From positions 142,048 to 206,047 of the forward strand of contig DIUX01000001.1 in assembly GCA_002423185.1 (NCBI GenBank): a stretch of DNA of 64,000 nt. The letters run 5' to 3'. Source of the stretch: Micavibrio sp. UBA6147 (GTDB taxonomy: Bacteria > Pseudomonadota > Alphaproteobacteria > Micavibrionales > UBA1664). Position numbers and translations under genes: made by a program. The notes beneath the pieces are model-generated. The model saw nothing but the letters and a program-made list of their open reading frames with translations, made no database searches and had not been told where the DNA came from. Position 1 is the stretch's first letter, and every line of letters begins with the position of its first letter. Below, piece by piece: positions 28,065 through 36,854 of the stretch.

Positions 28065-30256
28065 TGGTCGTATCCGTTCGGGGTTTTGTTGCGGGGCGCT
28101 GTGCGGCCCTTATCGCCAAGTTTTTGTTGAAGGTGGTTAATTTCCGCGATTTGTGAGTCGATGATGGCGCTGCGGTCTTTTAGGATGGCTTGCTGTTCCT
28201 GAATCGTTTCAATCAGGACGGGCAAAAGCTCGATATAGTTAATCGCCTTATGATCTTCTGTGCCGCCAACGGCCTCAGGCAGGATTTTTTCAAGGTCTTG
28301 GGCGAGCAAGCCGATTTGCTCTTTCCGGCTGAGGGTCTTGTCTTTCCAGTGATACCGCACCGGCATGATTTGTTTCACCAGATCAATGCCGTCAACGGCC
28401 TCACGCAAGGGGCGAATATCGGTTTTAAGGCGCGCGTCGGAGGTGACTTTGAGCTTGATAACTTTGACATCACCATTCACGTCCACAGGGTCGGTCGGTG
28501 TTTGCGTCCGAATACCCATGCGCCCACTCACAAACGCGCCATGCGCGACATAGACGCCAGTGACGTCTGCGATACTGACCGCGTTACGGTTTCTGTCGGC
28601 AGTCATAAGCAAAACACCGCCGACGCCGGGCATAATCAGGTCGCTCGTGTTCAGATAGCGGATATAGTCGTTATTGGCGTTTGCGCTGCCGTCATGGCTG
28701 AAATACATGCTGCCGCCGCGTAGCACCATGTCGCCGTTGATGTCGAGTGTCTCCAGTGGCACGCTTAGGCCAAGCCCGACAGAACCGATTTCATCAATAT
28801 TAATGCGCTGTATCGGGCTCGTCGCGGGACCGTTAATGCCCATGGTGCCGCCGCTGGCCTGAAAATGGAGGCGGCTGATGACGCCGTTATCACGCGCCAT
28901 GATGGATCGGTTATCGAAAGTCAGGTTTTCACCCGTTGTCAAACCGGATGTCATATATCCTGCGGCGGCGAGGCCGACCGCTGTTCCCGTCGCGCTGTGA
29001 AGGGAGACGGCGGGATTATCGGTATTGAAGCCGACTCGGCCGGTGTTGTAATCAATAACCACACGGCGGTTGTCACTTGATCCGTTGCACCCCCTGTCGG
29101 CGATGATGAAGTCATAGGCGGGGCTGGTGTAGTTGACGGCGTAGCGTGTTCCCATCGACCATGTGCGGCAATTTCCGCCAGTACCGGAGCCCATGAAAAG
29201 CTCGGTATCCGATGTTTTGGTGAGTTCATTGCCGAGTTGGAGCGTACCCTTAGGGGCGGCGTTTGGCGTCGCAATTCCAAATCTTTCGCCGGGCTTCAAG
29301 AAAATGTCTTGGCCATTTGATATGGAACTGTGAAAACGAATATCGTTAAATCCGATTAATTCGTCGATATTGGTGATGTCGTTTTCGTCGTTGCCGACTG
29401 TTTTGCCGAGTTTAAGGACGGAGTTGACGTTGATAATGCCGCCCGTCTTGGCGTTGATGATATCGGTGGTCAGCCCCATAAAGTCACCAATACCGGTGTC
29501 GTTATCGATATTGACCATGGTGGCACCGCCACTGTCTTTGATTTCGAGGTTTTTCTGGATCTCGGCGGTTGTGGTCGCGCCGACTTTGGTGTCCCACAGG
29601 CCTGCACCCGTTCCCGAGGCCTCGCCATAGGTGAGTTTGATGATGTAATCATCACTGCCGACCGTTTTTTCGACCATCGGTTGGTCGGGCTGGCTGTCGG
29701 CATTGGCGTCAACCCATGCGCGGCATGTTGTTTGGAAGGCTTTGTCGGGGCCTGCGGCAATCACCGCCATCACCGGTTGGGCATCCAGCCCCGGTGTCGG
29801 GCCGCGCAGGCGGCGCTGTGTGCCGCCGCCGCATCCGGCGTGGTTGACCGTGGCGTGGTCCCAGACGCAATAGCCGTATTCCGTTCCCCACGGGTCAACG
29901 GTCGTTGCGCCGACGGTGTTGGGGAGCAACCCGCCATTGGTGGGTTTTGGGCCGGTCGTGGCGCGCCATTGTTCGGGTTCGATAAACCCGTCCGCGTCGC
30001 AATCGCTGCTGTTGGCTTGGGTCGCGACGCTGGAGATGAGGATTTTGGCGGCCGTCATCATCTCGGAATCGACGCGGTTTTTTTGCGTGGATTTTGTGAT
30101 GGTGCTGATCGGGCCTGTCACTTGTTGCATCCCGACAACCGCCAAAATCCCCGTCATCGCCACCGCGCCGAATAATATCGCAAAGATATTGCCGGATTGT
30201 CGCGGTTTGTTGCGCGAGGAAAAAAGGCGACGGTGGATTGGGGTACTCTCAGTCAC
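28061..30256 (-). CDS. membrane-anchored S74 fibre protein 2
   Basis: 731 aa, GTG start. Same layout as its neighbours: leader ending NKPRQ, SGNIFAILFGAVAMTGILAV membrane segment, conserved module to about 270 (NSSDCDADGFIEPEQW, YGYCVWDHATV, TTCRAWVDANADSQPD), a variable shaft, and a Peptidase S74 domain at 603-731. The S74 domain has Ser606 and Lys in TSDARLK and the motif IGLLAQDLEKILPEAVGG. The shaft contains RFGIATPNAAPKGTLQLG and RMGIRTQTPTDPVDVNGD, degenerate VGIGT repeats. The variable middle differs from both other copies while the two ends are conserved, as expected for fibres with exchangeable binding regions. It overlaps the next gene by 4 bp. The 182 bp upstream, towards fibre 3, hold no gene. 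Confidence 0.82.
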   Translation of the reverse strand: MTESTPIHRRLFSSRNKPRQSGNIFAILFGAVAMTGILAVVGMQQVTGPISTITKSTQKNRVDSEMMTAAKILISSVATQANSSDCDADGFIEPEQWRATTGPKPTNGGLLPNTVGATTVDPWGTEYGYCVWDHATVNHAGCGGGTQRRLRGPTPGLDAQPVMAVIAAGPDKAFQTTCRAWVDANADSQPDQPMVEKTVGSDDYIIKLTYGEASGTGAGLWDTKVGATTTAEIQKNLEIKDSGGATMVNIDNDTGIGDFMGLTTDIINAKTGGIINVNSVLKLGKTVGNDENDITNIDELIGFNDIRFHSSISNGQDIFLKPGERFGIATPNAAPKGTLQLGNELTKTSDTELFMGSGTGGNCRTWSMGTRYAVNYTSPAYDFIIADRGCNGSSDNRRVVIDYNTGRVGFNTDNPAVSLHSATGTAVGLAAAGYMTSGLTTGENLTFDNRSIMARDNGVISRLHFQASGGTMGINGPATSPIQRINIDEIGSVGLGLSVPLETLDINGDMVLRGGSMYFSHDGSANANNDYIRYLNTSDLIMPGVGGVLLMTADRNRNAVSIADVTGVYVAHGAFVSGRMGIRTQTPTDPVDVNGDVKVIKLKVTSDARLKTDIRPLREAVDGIDLVKQIMPVRYHWKDKTLSRKEQIGLLAQDLEKILPEAVGGTEDHKAINYIELLPVLIETIQEQQAILKDRSAIIDSQIAEINHLQQKLGDKGRTAPRNKTPNGYDQ
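29447..30199 (-). repeat. fibre anchor-module repeat, copy 2
   Basis: Second copy of the DNA for the conserved N-terminal fibre module, slightly more diverged (NSSDCDADGF instead of NNGDCDSDGF). Boundaries approximate. Confidence 0.75.
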
Positions 30257-30438
30257 GATATTTGCTGAGCCTTTCGTGAAACAACATGGGTACTATACTA
30301 TTATATTTCGAATAGCTCTAAAACATCGTTAATGAAAAAACGGTGTTTTTCTTGTGGCTCGTTTGCGTGAAGCCGCAAAAATTCAACGAAGAACGGTTGT
30401 TTTGGGAAGAATGGGCGACAGCGGCAAAGGCCGCGGCG

Positions 30439-32673
30439 TTAATCCGAGGGAATATTAGCGTTGTCGAGCCTTTGGCTCAGATGTTTTATTTGCTCTGCCT
30501 GCGATTGTATGATGGCTTGCTGTTCTTGCATCGCCTGAACCAGAACGGGGATAAGCTGGATATAATCCACCGATTTACTGTCATCCGTACCGCCGACAAT
30601 ATCGGGCAGGACAGCCTCGATATCCTGCGCCAACAGGCCGATTTGCGGGCGTTGGCTTTGGTTTTTGTCTTTCCAGTGATAACGTACGGGCTTGAGGCGT
30701 TCAACAATCGACAATGCGCCGAATTCTTCATTCAGGGGGCGGATGCCCTCCTTCATGCGGGCGTCAGAGGTCAAGAGCAAGCTCGTCGCCTTGACCACGC
30801 CGTTGACGTCGAGTTTTTCCTCTGGCGCATCAACGCCGATTCCGACACGGCCATTGCCGCGAATGACAAGGGTTGATGTCCGCACACCGTTATTGCCGCG
30901 ATTGGCAAACATGATGCCGCCATCAGGGGCAACGGCATTCATATCAGTTTTTTCGATGACCAGCCCGTCATAAGTGCTGCCGAACAGGCCGCCCTCATAG
31001 AGCATTACGAGGCCGTCGGCTGAGGGCGCGCCGCTGCCGGTGGTTTCGCCGTTCATTTTCATGAGTACGCCGTCGGCTCGGAATTTCAATGTGCCGTTTA
31101 GGTCAAGCAATTCTGTGGGCGTGCTTGTGCCGATCCCGATATAGCCGTTGTCGGTTTTGATGGCGAAAGTATCCCAGTAGTCAACACTGCTTCTCCTTCT
31201 GCCGAGGCGAAATGTGTTTCCGCTGTCTCCGTCATTAAGAAAACCGATATTCATTCCGATGGTTCCGCCGTCCTGGGTCATGCGGATCATCGGGTTATGC
31301 CCTTCATTAGCGTCATCCGTGTCGGCCTCCATCCATAGGCCGAGCGATCCTGTGCCTTGCAGATGGAGGTTGTCCTGCGGTGCTGTCGCGCCGATTCCGA
31401 ACCGTCCACTTTGTTCAAAGGTGAACAAATCGGTACTCGCATTCGTGATGTGTAATTTATTGTTCGGCGAATTGAGCAAGGCGTCATAGCGGATTTTGAT
31501 CTGGGCGGCGGCGGTTGCGCCCTCGGCGAATTCAATGCCTATTTGGTCGGCCGCATTGGATGCAGGGATAGTAAAACGCAACACCGGCGTGGTGTTATGG
31601 AGGTGGAGGAGTGCCGACGGCGACGCAACACCAAGCCCGACATTGCCGGCGTTTGTGACGCTCAGGGCGTTTGGAGCGCCCGTCGTGGCGGCTTGAAAGA
31701 CGAAAAACCCGTTACTGTTTCCGTTGCTTTCAACGATGAGTCCGGTGTTGTTCGTAAAAGCCTTGCCGCTGGCTGAGTTGCGGACATGCAGGGTTGTCAG
31801 CGGATCATTCGTTCCGATCCCGACATTGCCGTCAAGGAAGAGTTTCCCGCCCGTTTTGGCCGTGATGATGTCGGTGGTCAGGCCGAGAAAATCGCCGATC
31901 CCTGTGTCACGACTCACCGCGACTTTGACGGTACCGCCGCTGTCCTTGATTTCAATATCTTTGTCGATTTGCGCGGTGTCGGGGGAGCCGACTTTGATGT
32001 TCCACAGGCCTGCGCCTGTATTGGCGGCCTCGGCATAGGTGAATTTGACGATGTAATCATCACTGCCGACCGTTTTTTCGACCATGGGCTGATCCGGATT
32101 GCCGTCGGCATTGGCGTCTACCCATGCGCGGCAGGTTGTCTGGAACGCTTTGTCAGGGCCAGCGGCGATAATGGCGAGGACAAGCTGGTTCTCCCGCCCA
32201 GGGGAGGGGCCGAGCAAGCGTCTTTGAGTGCCGCCGCCGCATCCGACGTTATTCAGCGTCGCATGATCCCACACGCAATACCCGTATTCCGTTCCCCACG
32301 GGTCGGTGAGGGACGCGCCGACCGTATTGGGCATTAATCCACCATTGGTGGGTTTTGGACCGGTCGTGGCGCGCCATTGTTCGGGTTCGACGAATCCGTC
32401 GCTGTCACAATCGCCGTTATTGGCTTGGCCTGAGGCCGTGGCGATGAGGATTTTTGCGGCGGTCATCAGGTCGTTCTCGACCATGTTCTTTTGCGTTGCT
32501 TTGGTGATGGTGGTGATGGGGCCTGTGACGGTTTGCATCCCGACAACTGCCAAAATACCAGTCAAAGCAACTGCGCCGAAAAGTATAGCAAATATATTTC
32601 CGGATTCTTTTGGACTATTATTGTGTATTTCTTTTGATTTTTTATTTATCGATTTATTTTTTGCTGTAAACAT
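30439..32673 (-). CDS. membrane-anchored S74 fibre protein 3
   Basis: 744 aa and first in the array in the direction of transcription. Lys/Asn-rich leader (NKSINKKSKEIHNN), then ESGNIFAILFGAVALTGILA, the conserved Cys/Asp module to about residue 275, shaft repeats (NVGIGTNDPLTTLHVRNS, RFGIGATAPQDNLHLQG, YIGIGTSTPTELLDLNG, RVGIGVDAPEEKLDVNG) and the S74 domain 633-744. Ser636 and Lys lie in TSDARMK, with IGLLAQDIEAVLPDIVGG and a short coiled coil following. Its shaft has the most regular VGIGT repeats of the three. No clear RBS stands before the ATG. The AT-rich 190 bp upstream (to 32864) should hold the promoter of the array. Confidence 0.82.
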   Translation of the reverse strand: MFTAKNKSINKKSKEIHNNSPKESGNIFAILFGAVALTGILAVVGMQTVTGPITTITKATQKNMVENDLMTAAKILIATASGQANNGDCDSDGFVEPEQWRATTGPKPTNGGLMPNTVGASLTDPWGTEYGYCVWDHATLNNVGCGGGTQRRLLGPSPGRENQLVLAIIAAGPDKAFQTTCRAWVDANADGNPDQPMVEKTVGSDDYIVKFTYAEAANTGAGLWNIKVGSPDTAQIDKDIEIKDSGGTVKVAVSRDTGIGDFLGLTTDIITAKTGGKLFLDGNVGIGTNDPLTTLHVRNSASGKAFTNNTGLIVESNGNSNGFFVFQAATTGAPNALSVTNAGNVGLGVASPSALLHLHNTTPVLRFTIPASNAADQIGIEFAEGATAAAQIKIRYDALLNSPNNKLHITNASTDLFTFEQSGRFGIGATAPQDNLHLQGTGSLGLWMEADTDDANEGHNPMIRMTQDGGTIGMNIGFLNDGDSGNTFRLGRRRSSVDYWDTFAIKTDNGYIGIGTSTPTELLDLNGTLKFRADGVLMKMNGETTGSGAPSADGLVMLYEGGLFGSTYDGLVIEKTDMNAVAPDGGIMFANRGNNGVRTSTLVIRGNGRVGIGVDAPEEKLDVNGVVKATSLLLTSDARMKEGIRPLNEEFGALSIVERLKPVRYHWKDKNQSQRPQIGLLAQDIEAVLPDIVGGTDDSKSVDYIQLIPVLVQAMQEQQAIIQSQAEQIKHLSQRLDNANIPSD
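31850..32604 (-). repeat. fibre anchor-module repeat, copy 3
   Basis: Third copy of the conserved module DNA; at protein level it is nearest to copy 1. Boundaries approximate. Confidence 0.75.
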
Positions 32674-32864
32674 TTTGTTTTGCGCCGCAATATTTTTTGT
32701 TTCATCCTCGAAATACTGATAATCCTATTAATTATATCATAAAAAATCACAGCGACCGAATGGTTTTTGCATTGTATTTGCTGGAATATTATAGGCAATA
32801 TTGCCGGATGCCGCATGTTTTGGGGCGTATTCCTCCAAAGCTAGTGAAGATATGAGCGATCCAT

Positions 32865-34370
32865 TTATGCAGGCTTCGCACGGGTTTTGTCGGTTTTGGG
32901 CGGCTGGGCTTGCGTGACAATGCGGTGCGTTCTTTCCTCGATTCCTGCGCGCCCTAAGGGGGATGTCGCGGGCGGGGCGGCGGGGAGCTGGCCTTGAAAG
33001 TCGTCCGGACTGATGCTGGCGCAGGTCTTGATGGCCGAACCGATGCACGACAAACCGGGGTCTTTGATGGCGTTTTCGCTCTCTTGTTGCCAGTGGGATG
33101 AGCGGCCTTTGCTGCGCGTTTTAACGATCTGGCCGCAAAAACGGCGGATGTCTTCCCATGATGTCAGGGATTGCGCATTTTTGAAGCCGATGGTGAGGGT
33201 TTGCGTCAGTTTTTGTTCGTTCGCGCCTTTGAAATAATGCTCATCGAATAAATCGGCGGCGGCAAGCAAGGCATGGGCGCACCACCCGATTCCATGCCCG
33301 TCCAAAATAGCGCGGCTTTGCATGATCGCCTCATGGCGCAGTGGGTCGGCATTTTCGGCGATGATCGCGGCTTCCATCTGGTTATGAAAGCTGTGGGCGC
33401 ATAAATTCTCGTGAATTTTACGGTTTGCTGCCACCGACATAAACGGGTTGTAATGGCGATTGACAGGAAAATCGCGCAGCGGCAAAAGCCCGAGAATATC
33501 GGCGAGTTCGCCCGCCAGATTACGGATCAACGGAACGTCGGAATTATTGGCGGCGGCACTGAGAATCTCGCCTGGCTGATAGCCAAGCCATGCCATTTCC
33601 TGCGCATTGCGGCACAGGGTGAACCACCCGTCGATGGATGTCTTGTCAAAGGCGGAGAGGATGTCTTCGCTCAGATTCCGGCACAGGCGCAGTGTTCCTG
33701 CGGCGTTGCTGCTGTTTTCCGAGGTCTGGAGCGCGAAACGGATTTGTTCTGCGGCAATCGGAAGGATGGATAATTCAGGGCGGGCATCGGCTTGGGCGAC
33801 AAGCACCGCCATGGCTTTTTCCTGAATAAGCCGTTCGCACAGCTCGCTATGCCCGTTATGCGACAAAACAAGCGCGGCAAACATGTCGGCTTTGAGGTTG
33901 GTGCGCGCCATGTTTTGCGCCGGCCGTTTGGGAATCATCGGGCCTTCGGTGAAGTTTTTTGCGTGTTTGCTGGTGTGCCGTATGGCGGCGCAATCAAGGG
34001 CATGGGATAAACCATGCCAAAACGCGAAGGTGAGGGCGTTTTCATTCTCAATCAAGTCCAGATTAAACGTACACAGCGCCGTCATATGCTCACGCTTGCG
34101 CAGGCCGAACAGCGTCCGGCGTCGTTCGATGGCCATGCCGAGGAAGAGTGACGGCGCGGCGTTTGCGCGCCCGAACTCACGCTGTATAATCGTATGCGCA
34201 AATCGTTCATAAGGGGTGTTGCGGATGGTTTGTTTGATGTCGAGAAGGGCTTTTTGGCGCTCGGCGGGAATAAACGGAATGGGTAGGATTTGAATCGACG
34301 GATAGACGCTCTTGGCCTCGCTGGTCAGGCCGTATAAAACATCAATGGCGGTGTTGATGGCGATGGTCAT
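32865..34370 (-). CDS. unknown 501 aa helical protein upstream of the fibre array
   Basis: Soluble, mostly helical protein with no signal peptide. The start at ATG 34370 is uncertain; the frame is open to 34424, where AAAGGAAC lies between the two candidates. A His-rich segment (FAFWHGLSHALDCAAIRHTS) recalls a metal site but is not a standard HExxH. Repeated Ala/Leu helices follow, and the C-terminus is Pro/Lys-rich (QPPKTDKTRAKPA). I do not recognise the family. It is on the same strand as the fibre genes and 191 bp upstream of fibre 3, so a functional link is possible but only positional. Confidence 0.7.
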   Translation of the reverse strand: MTIAINTAIDVLYGLTSEAKSVYPSIQILPIPFIPAERQKALLDIKQTIRNTPYERFAHTIIQREFGRANAAPSLFLGMAIERRRTLFGLRKREHMTALCTFNLDLIENENALTFAFWHGLSHALDCAAIRHTSKHAKNFTEGPMIPKRPAQNMARTNLKADMFAALVLSHNGHSELCERLIQEKAMAVLVAQADARPELSILPIAAEQIRFALQTSENSSNAAGTLRLCRNLSEDILSAFDKTSIDGWFTLCRNAQEMAWLGYQPGEILSAAANNSDVPLIRNLAGELADILGLLPLRDFPVNRHYNPFMSVAANRKIHENLCAHSFHNQMEAAIIAENADPLRHEAIMQSRAILDGHGIGWCAHALLAAADLFDEHYFKGANEQKLTQTLTIGFKNAQSLTSWEDIRRFCGQIVKTRSKGRSSHWQQESENAIKDPGLSCIGSAIKTCASISPDDFQGQLPAAPPATSPLGRAGIEERTHRIVTQAQPPKTDKTRAKPA

Positions 34371-34612
34371 AGCGCGTCTTTGTTGTTCCTTTGGGTATTG
34401 CCAGCAGGCATTACTGGTAGGCATTACCCGCCTTTATCATCTTTTATTGTGCGGATAAACCTTTAATGCGGCGTTAAGAGCCCCCCAGTAAACGGGGCAA
34501 ACAGAATGGTCTTGCAACACATGAAATGATGTGCGGGCTGGACGAGGCCGAAAAAATATGCCAAAAGCTAGGGTGAATAAAACCGATAACATTATAAGAC
34601 GGATAAAAAAAC

Positions 34613-35497
34613 ATGACCACAACCATGAGTGACGACCAGCCTGTGCTGAAGGGAAACCTTATGAAAGGCAAGAAAGGCCTTATCATGGGCGTAGCCAACG
34701 ACCGGTCGATTGCATGGGGAATTGCATCCGCGCTGGCCGCACAGGGCGCCGAACTTGCCTTTACCTATCAAGGCGAAGCCTTAGAGCGCCGCGTCCGCCC
34801 TTTGGCCGACTCTGTCGGGTCAAAACTGGTGATGCCGTGTGACGTGACATCCCCGCAAAGCATTGATGAAACCTTCGCAACGCTTAAAAAAGAATGGGGT
34901 GAGGTTGATTTCGTCCTGCATGCCATCGCATTTTCGGACAAAAACGAATTGACTGGCAAATATGTCGACACATCGCGCGATAATTTCCTGCGCACCATGG
35001 ATATTTCGGTGTTTTCATTCACCGCCGTTGCACAACGCGCGGCGAAGATGATGAGCAAGGGCGGAAGCCTCCTGACCCTCACTTATTACGGCGCTGAACG
35101 CGTTATGCCGCATTATAACGTGATGGGCGTGGCCAAGGCGGCGCTTGAGGCGTCTGTGCGTTATCTTGCCGCCGATTTGGGCGGCGACAACATCCGCGTC
35201 AACGCGATTTCCGCCGGCCCGATCAAAACACTGGCGGCGAGCGGGATTGGCGATTTTCGCTTCATTTTGAAATGGAACGAACTGAACGCGCCGCTCAAGC
35301 GCAACGTCACGATTGAAGATGTTGGCCGTTCCGGCCTGTATTTGCTCAGCGATCTGGGCAGCGGCGTAACCGGTGAAGTCCTGCACGTTGACTCTGGCTA
35401 TCACACGGTCGGCATGCTGGCGGTTGATTCCGTTGTTGAAACGGCGGAATTGCTGAAGTCCATGGCGCCAAAATCGGACGACCAAAACGCGGCCTAA
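34613..35497 (+). CDS. fabI: enoyl-[acyl-carrier-protein] reductase (NADH)
   Basis: Last reduction step of fatty acid elongation; SDR fold. GLIMGVANDRSIAWGIASAL is the FabI NADH-binding signature with the S-I-A-W motif. The catalytic Tyr/Lys pair lies in YNVMGVAKAALEASVRYLA, with the preceding Tyr in TYYGAERVMPHY, giving the FabI Y-x6-Y-x6-K pattern. 294 aa from ATG 34613. ATG 34661 (MKGKKGLIMG) has AAGGGA upstream and begins at the family's usual position, so it may be the true start. aroC follows 59 bp downstream. Target of triclosan-type inhibitors in other bacteria. Confidence 0.95.
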   Translation: MTTTMSDDQPVLKGNLMKGKKGLIMGVANDRSIAWGIASALAAQGAELAFTYQGEALERRVRPLADSVGSKLVMPCDVTSPQSIDETFATLKKEWGEVDFVLHAIAFSDKNELTGKYVDTSRDNFLRTMDISVFSFTAVAQRAAKMMSKGGSLLTLTYYGAERVMPHYNVMGVAKAALEASVRYLAADLGGDNIRVNAISAGPIKTLAASGIGDFRFILKWNELNAPLKRNVTIEDVGRSGLYLLSDLGSGVTGEVLHVDSGYHTVGMLAVDSVVETAELLKSMAPKSDDQNAA

Positions 35498-35556
35498 GCC
35501 TTGATTAAGGGCGCTGTGAAAAAATCTGTGCTTTTAGAGAGAAGGGCGCGTTCCTG

Positions 35557-36645
35557 ATGTCCGGCAACCGTTTCGGTACGTTATTCCAATATACAAGCTG
35601 GGGCGAGAGCCACGGCCCCGCAATTGGCGTGGTCGTTGATGGCGTGCCGCCGCGCATCCCCTTGAATGAAGCCGATATTCAAGCCTTTTTGGATGAGCGC
35701 AAACCCGGTGGTTCGCGCTTTGTCACGCAACGCAAGGAGCCCGACAGGGTCGAGATTTTGTCGGGCGTTTTTGACGGCCTGACTACCGGCACACCGATCA
35801 GCCTCCTGATCCGCAACGAAGACGCACGGTCAAAGGATTATGGCGACATCAAAGACAAATTCCGTCCCGGCCATGCCGACTACACGATGCAGGCCAAATA
35901 CGGCATTCGGGATTATCGCGGCGGCGGGCGAAGCTCGGCGCGGGAAACGGCGTGCCGCGTGGCGGCGGGCGCAATTGCCCGCAAAATATTGACCCATCAA
36001 ATCGGCGAATTCGTGTCGATTTCTGGTTTTGTTGCACAAATCGGCCCGCATTGCGCCGACCCCGCCCGCTATGACCCCGCCCAGCGTAACGAAAATCCAT
36101 TTTTTGCGCTTGATCCGGCAATCGTGCCTGTATGGGAGGATTTCCTCGACCAAACCCGCAAAAACGGCTCCAGCGCCGGCGCGTTGGTGGAAGTACGGGC
36201 AAAGGGCATTCCCGCCGGTCTTGGCGCGCCCGTGCTGCGTAAGCTCGATGCCGACCTTGCCCATGCGATGATGTCGATCAACGCGGTTAAGGGGGTTGAG
36301 ATTGGCGCCGGTTTTGGTGCTGTCACTTTGTCTGGCGCGGACAATGCCGACGATATTCGCATCGGCGAAGACGGCAAAACACCGATGTTCCTGTCCAACC
36401 ATGCGGGCGGCGTTTTGGGCGGCATTTCATCGGGTCAAGAAGTGGTCGTGCGGATGGCGGTCAAGCCAACCTCGTCTATCCTGACCCCCAAGCAAACCAT
36501 TGACGCCAACGGCAATGAAACCGAGATCGTGACCAAAGGTCGCCATGATCCATGCGTGGGTATTCGCGCCGTTCCGGTGGCGGAGGCGATGATGGCTTGT
36601 GTCCTTGCGGATCATTGGTTGATGCATAAGGCGCAATGTCTTTAG
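35557..36645 (+). CDS. aroC: chorismate synthase
   Basis: Converts EPSP to chorismate using reduced FMN, last step of the shikimate pathway. N-terminal [20 protein letters not shown] carries the conserved His. [18 protein letters not shown] is the family signature and GILSG-type C-terminal segments ([18 protein letters not shown]) complete the FMN site. 362 aa. GAGAAGGG lies before the ATG. Downstream of fabI on the same strand. Confidence 0.97.
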   Translation: MSGNRFGTLFQYTSWGESHGPAIGVVVDGVPPRIPLNEADIQAFLDERKPGGSRFVTQRKEPDRVEILSGVFDGLTTGTPISLLIRNEDARSKDYGDIKDKFRPGHADYTMQAKYGIRDYRGGGRSSARETACRVAAGAIARKILTHQIGEFVSISGFVAQIGPHCADPARYDPAQRNENPFFALDPAIVPVWEDFLDQTRKNGSSAGALVEVRAKGIPAGLGAPVLRKLDADLAHAMMSINAVKGVEIGAGFGAVTLSGADNADDIRIGEDGKTPMFLSNHAGGVLGGISSGQEVVVRMAVKPTSSILTPKQTIDANGNETEIVTKGRHDPCVGIRAVPVAEAMMACVLADHWLMHKAQCL

Positions 36646-36854
36646 TATTTTATTACAATGCCTTGCGATAAATTTCTTAGATTTTTATTCAATGTAATGC
36701 GGTTTTTGTACCGCGATAAAACCATGACAAAAACCGCTCCTGTAGCGTTTTAGGGCACTGAGTTTTTTGTGGATTGTGGTATTATACCGGCCTTGTGGTC
36801 GCCATGCGCGCCACCATAGATTTACCAATCACCAAGCCAAGGGATTTGAACGAT

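Noticed and set aside
27210..32604. CRISPR or transposon repeats
   Set aside because: The repeats are ~750 bp in-frame coding modules spaced by gene length, with no short direct repeats and spacers and no transposase.
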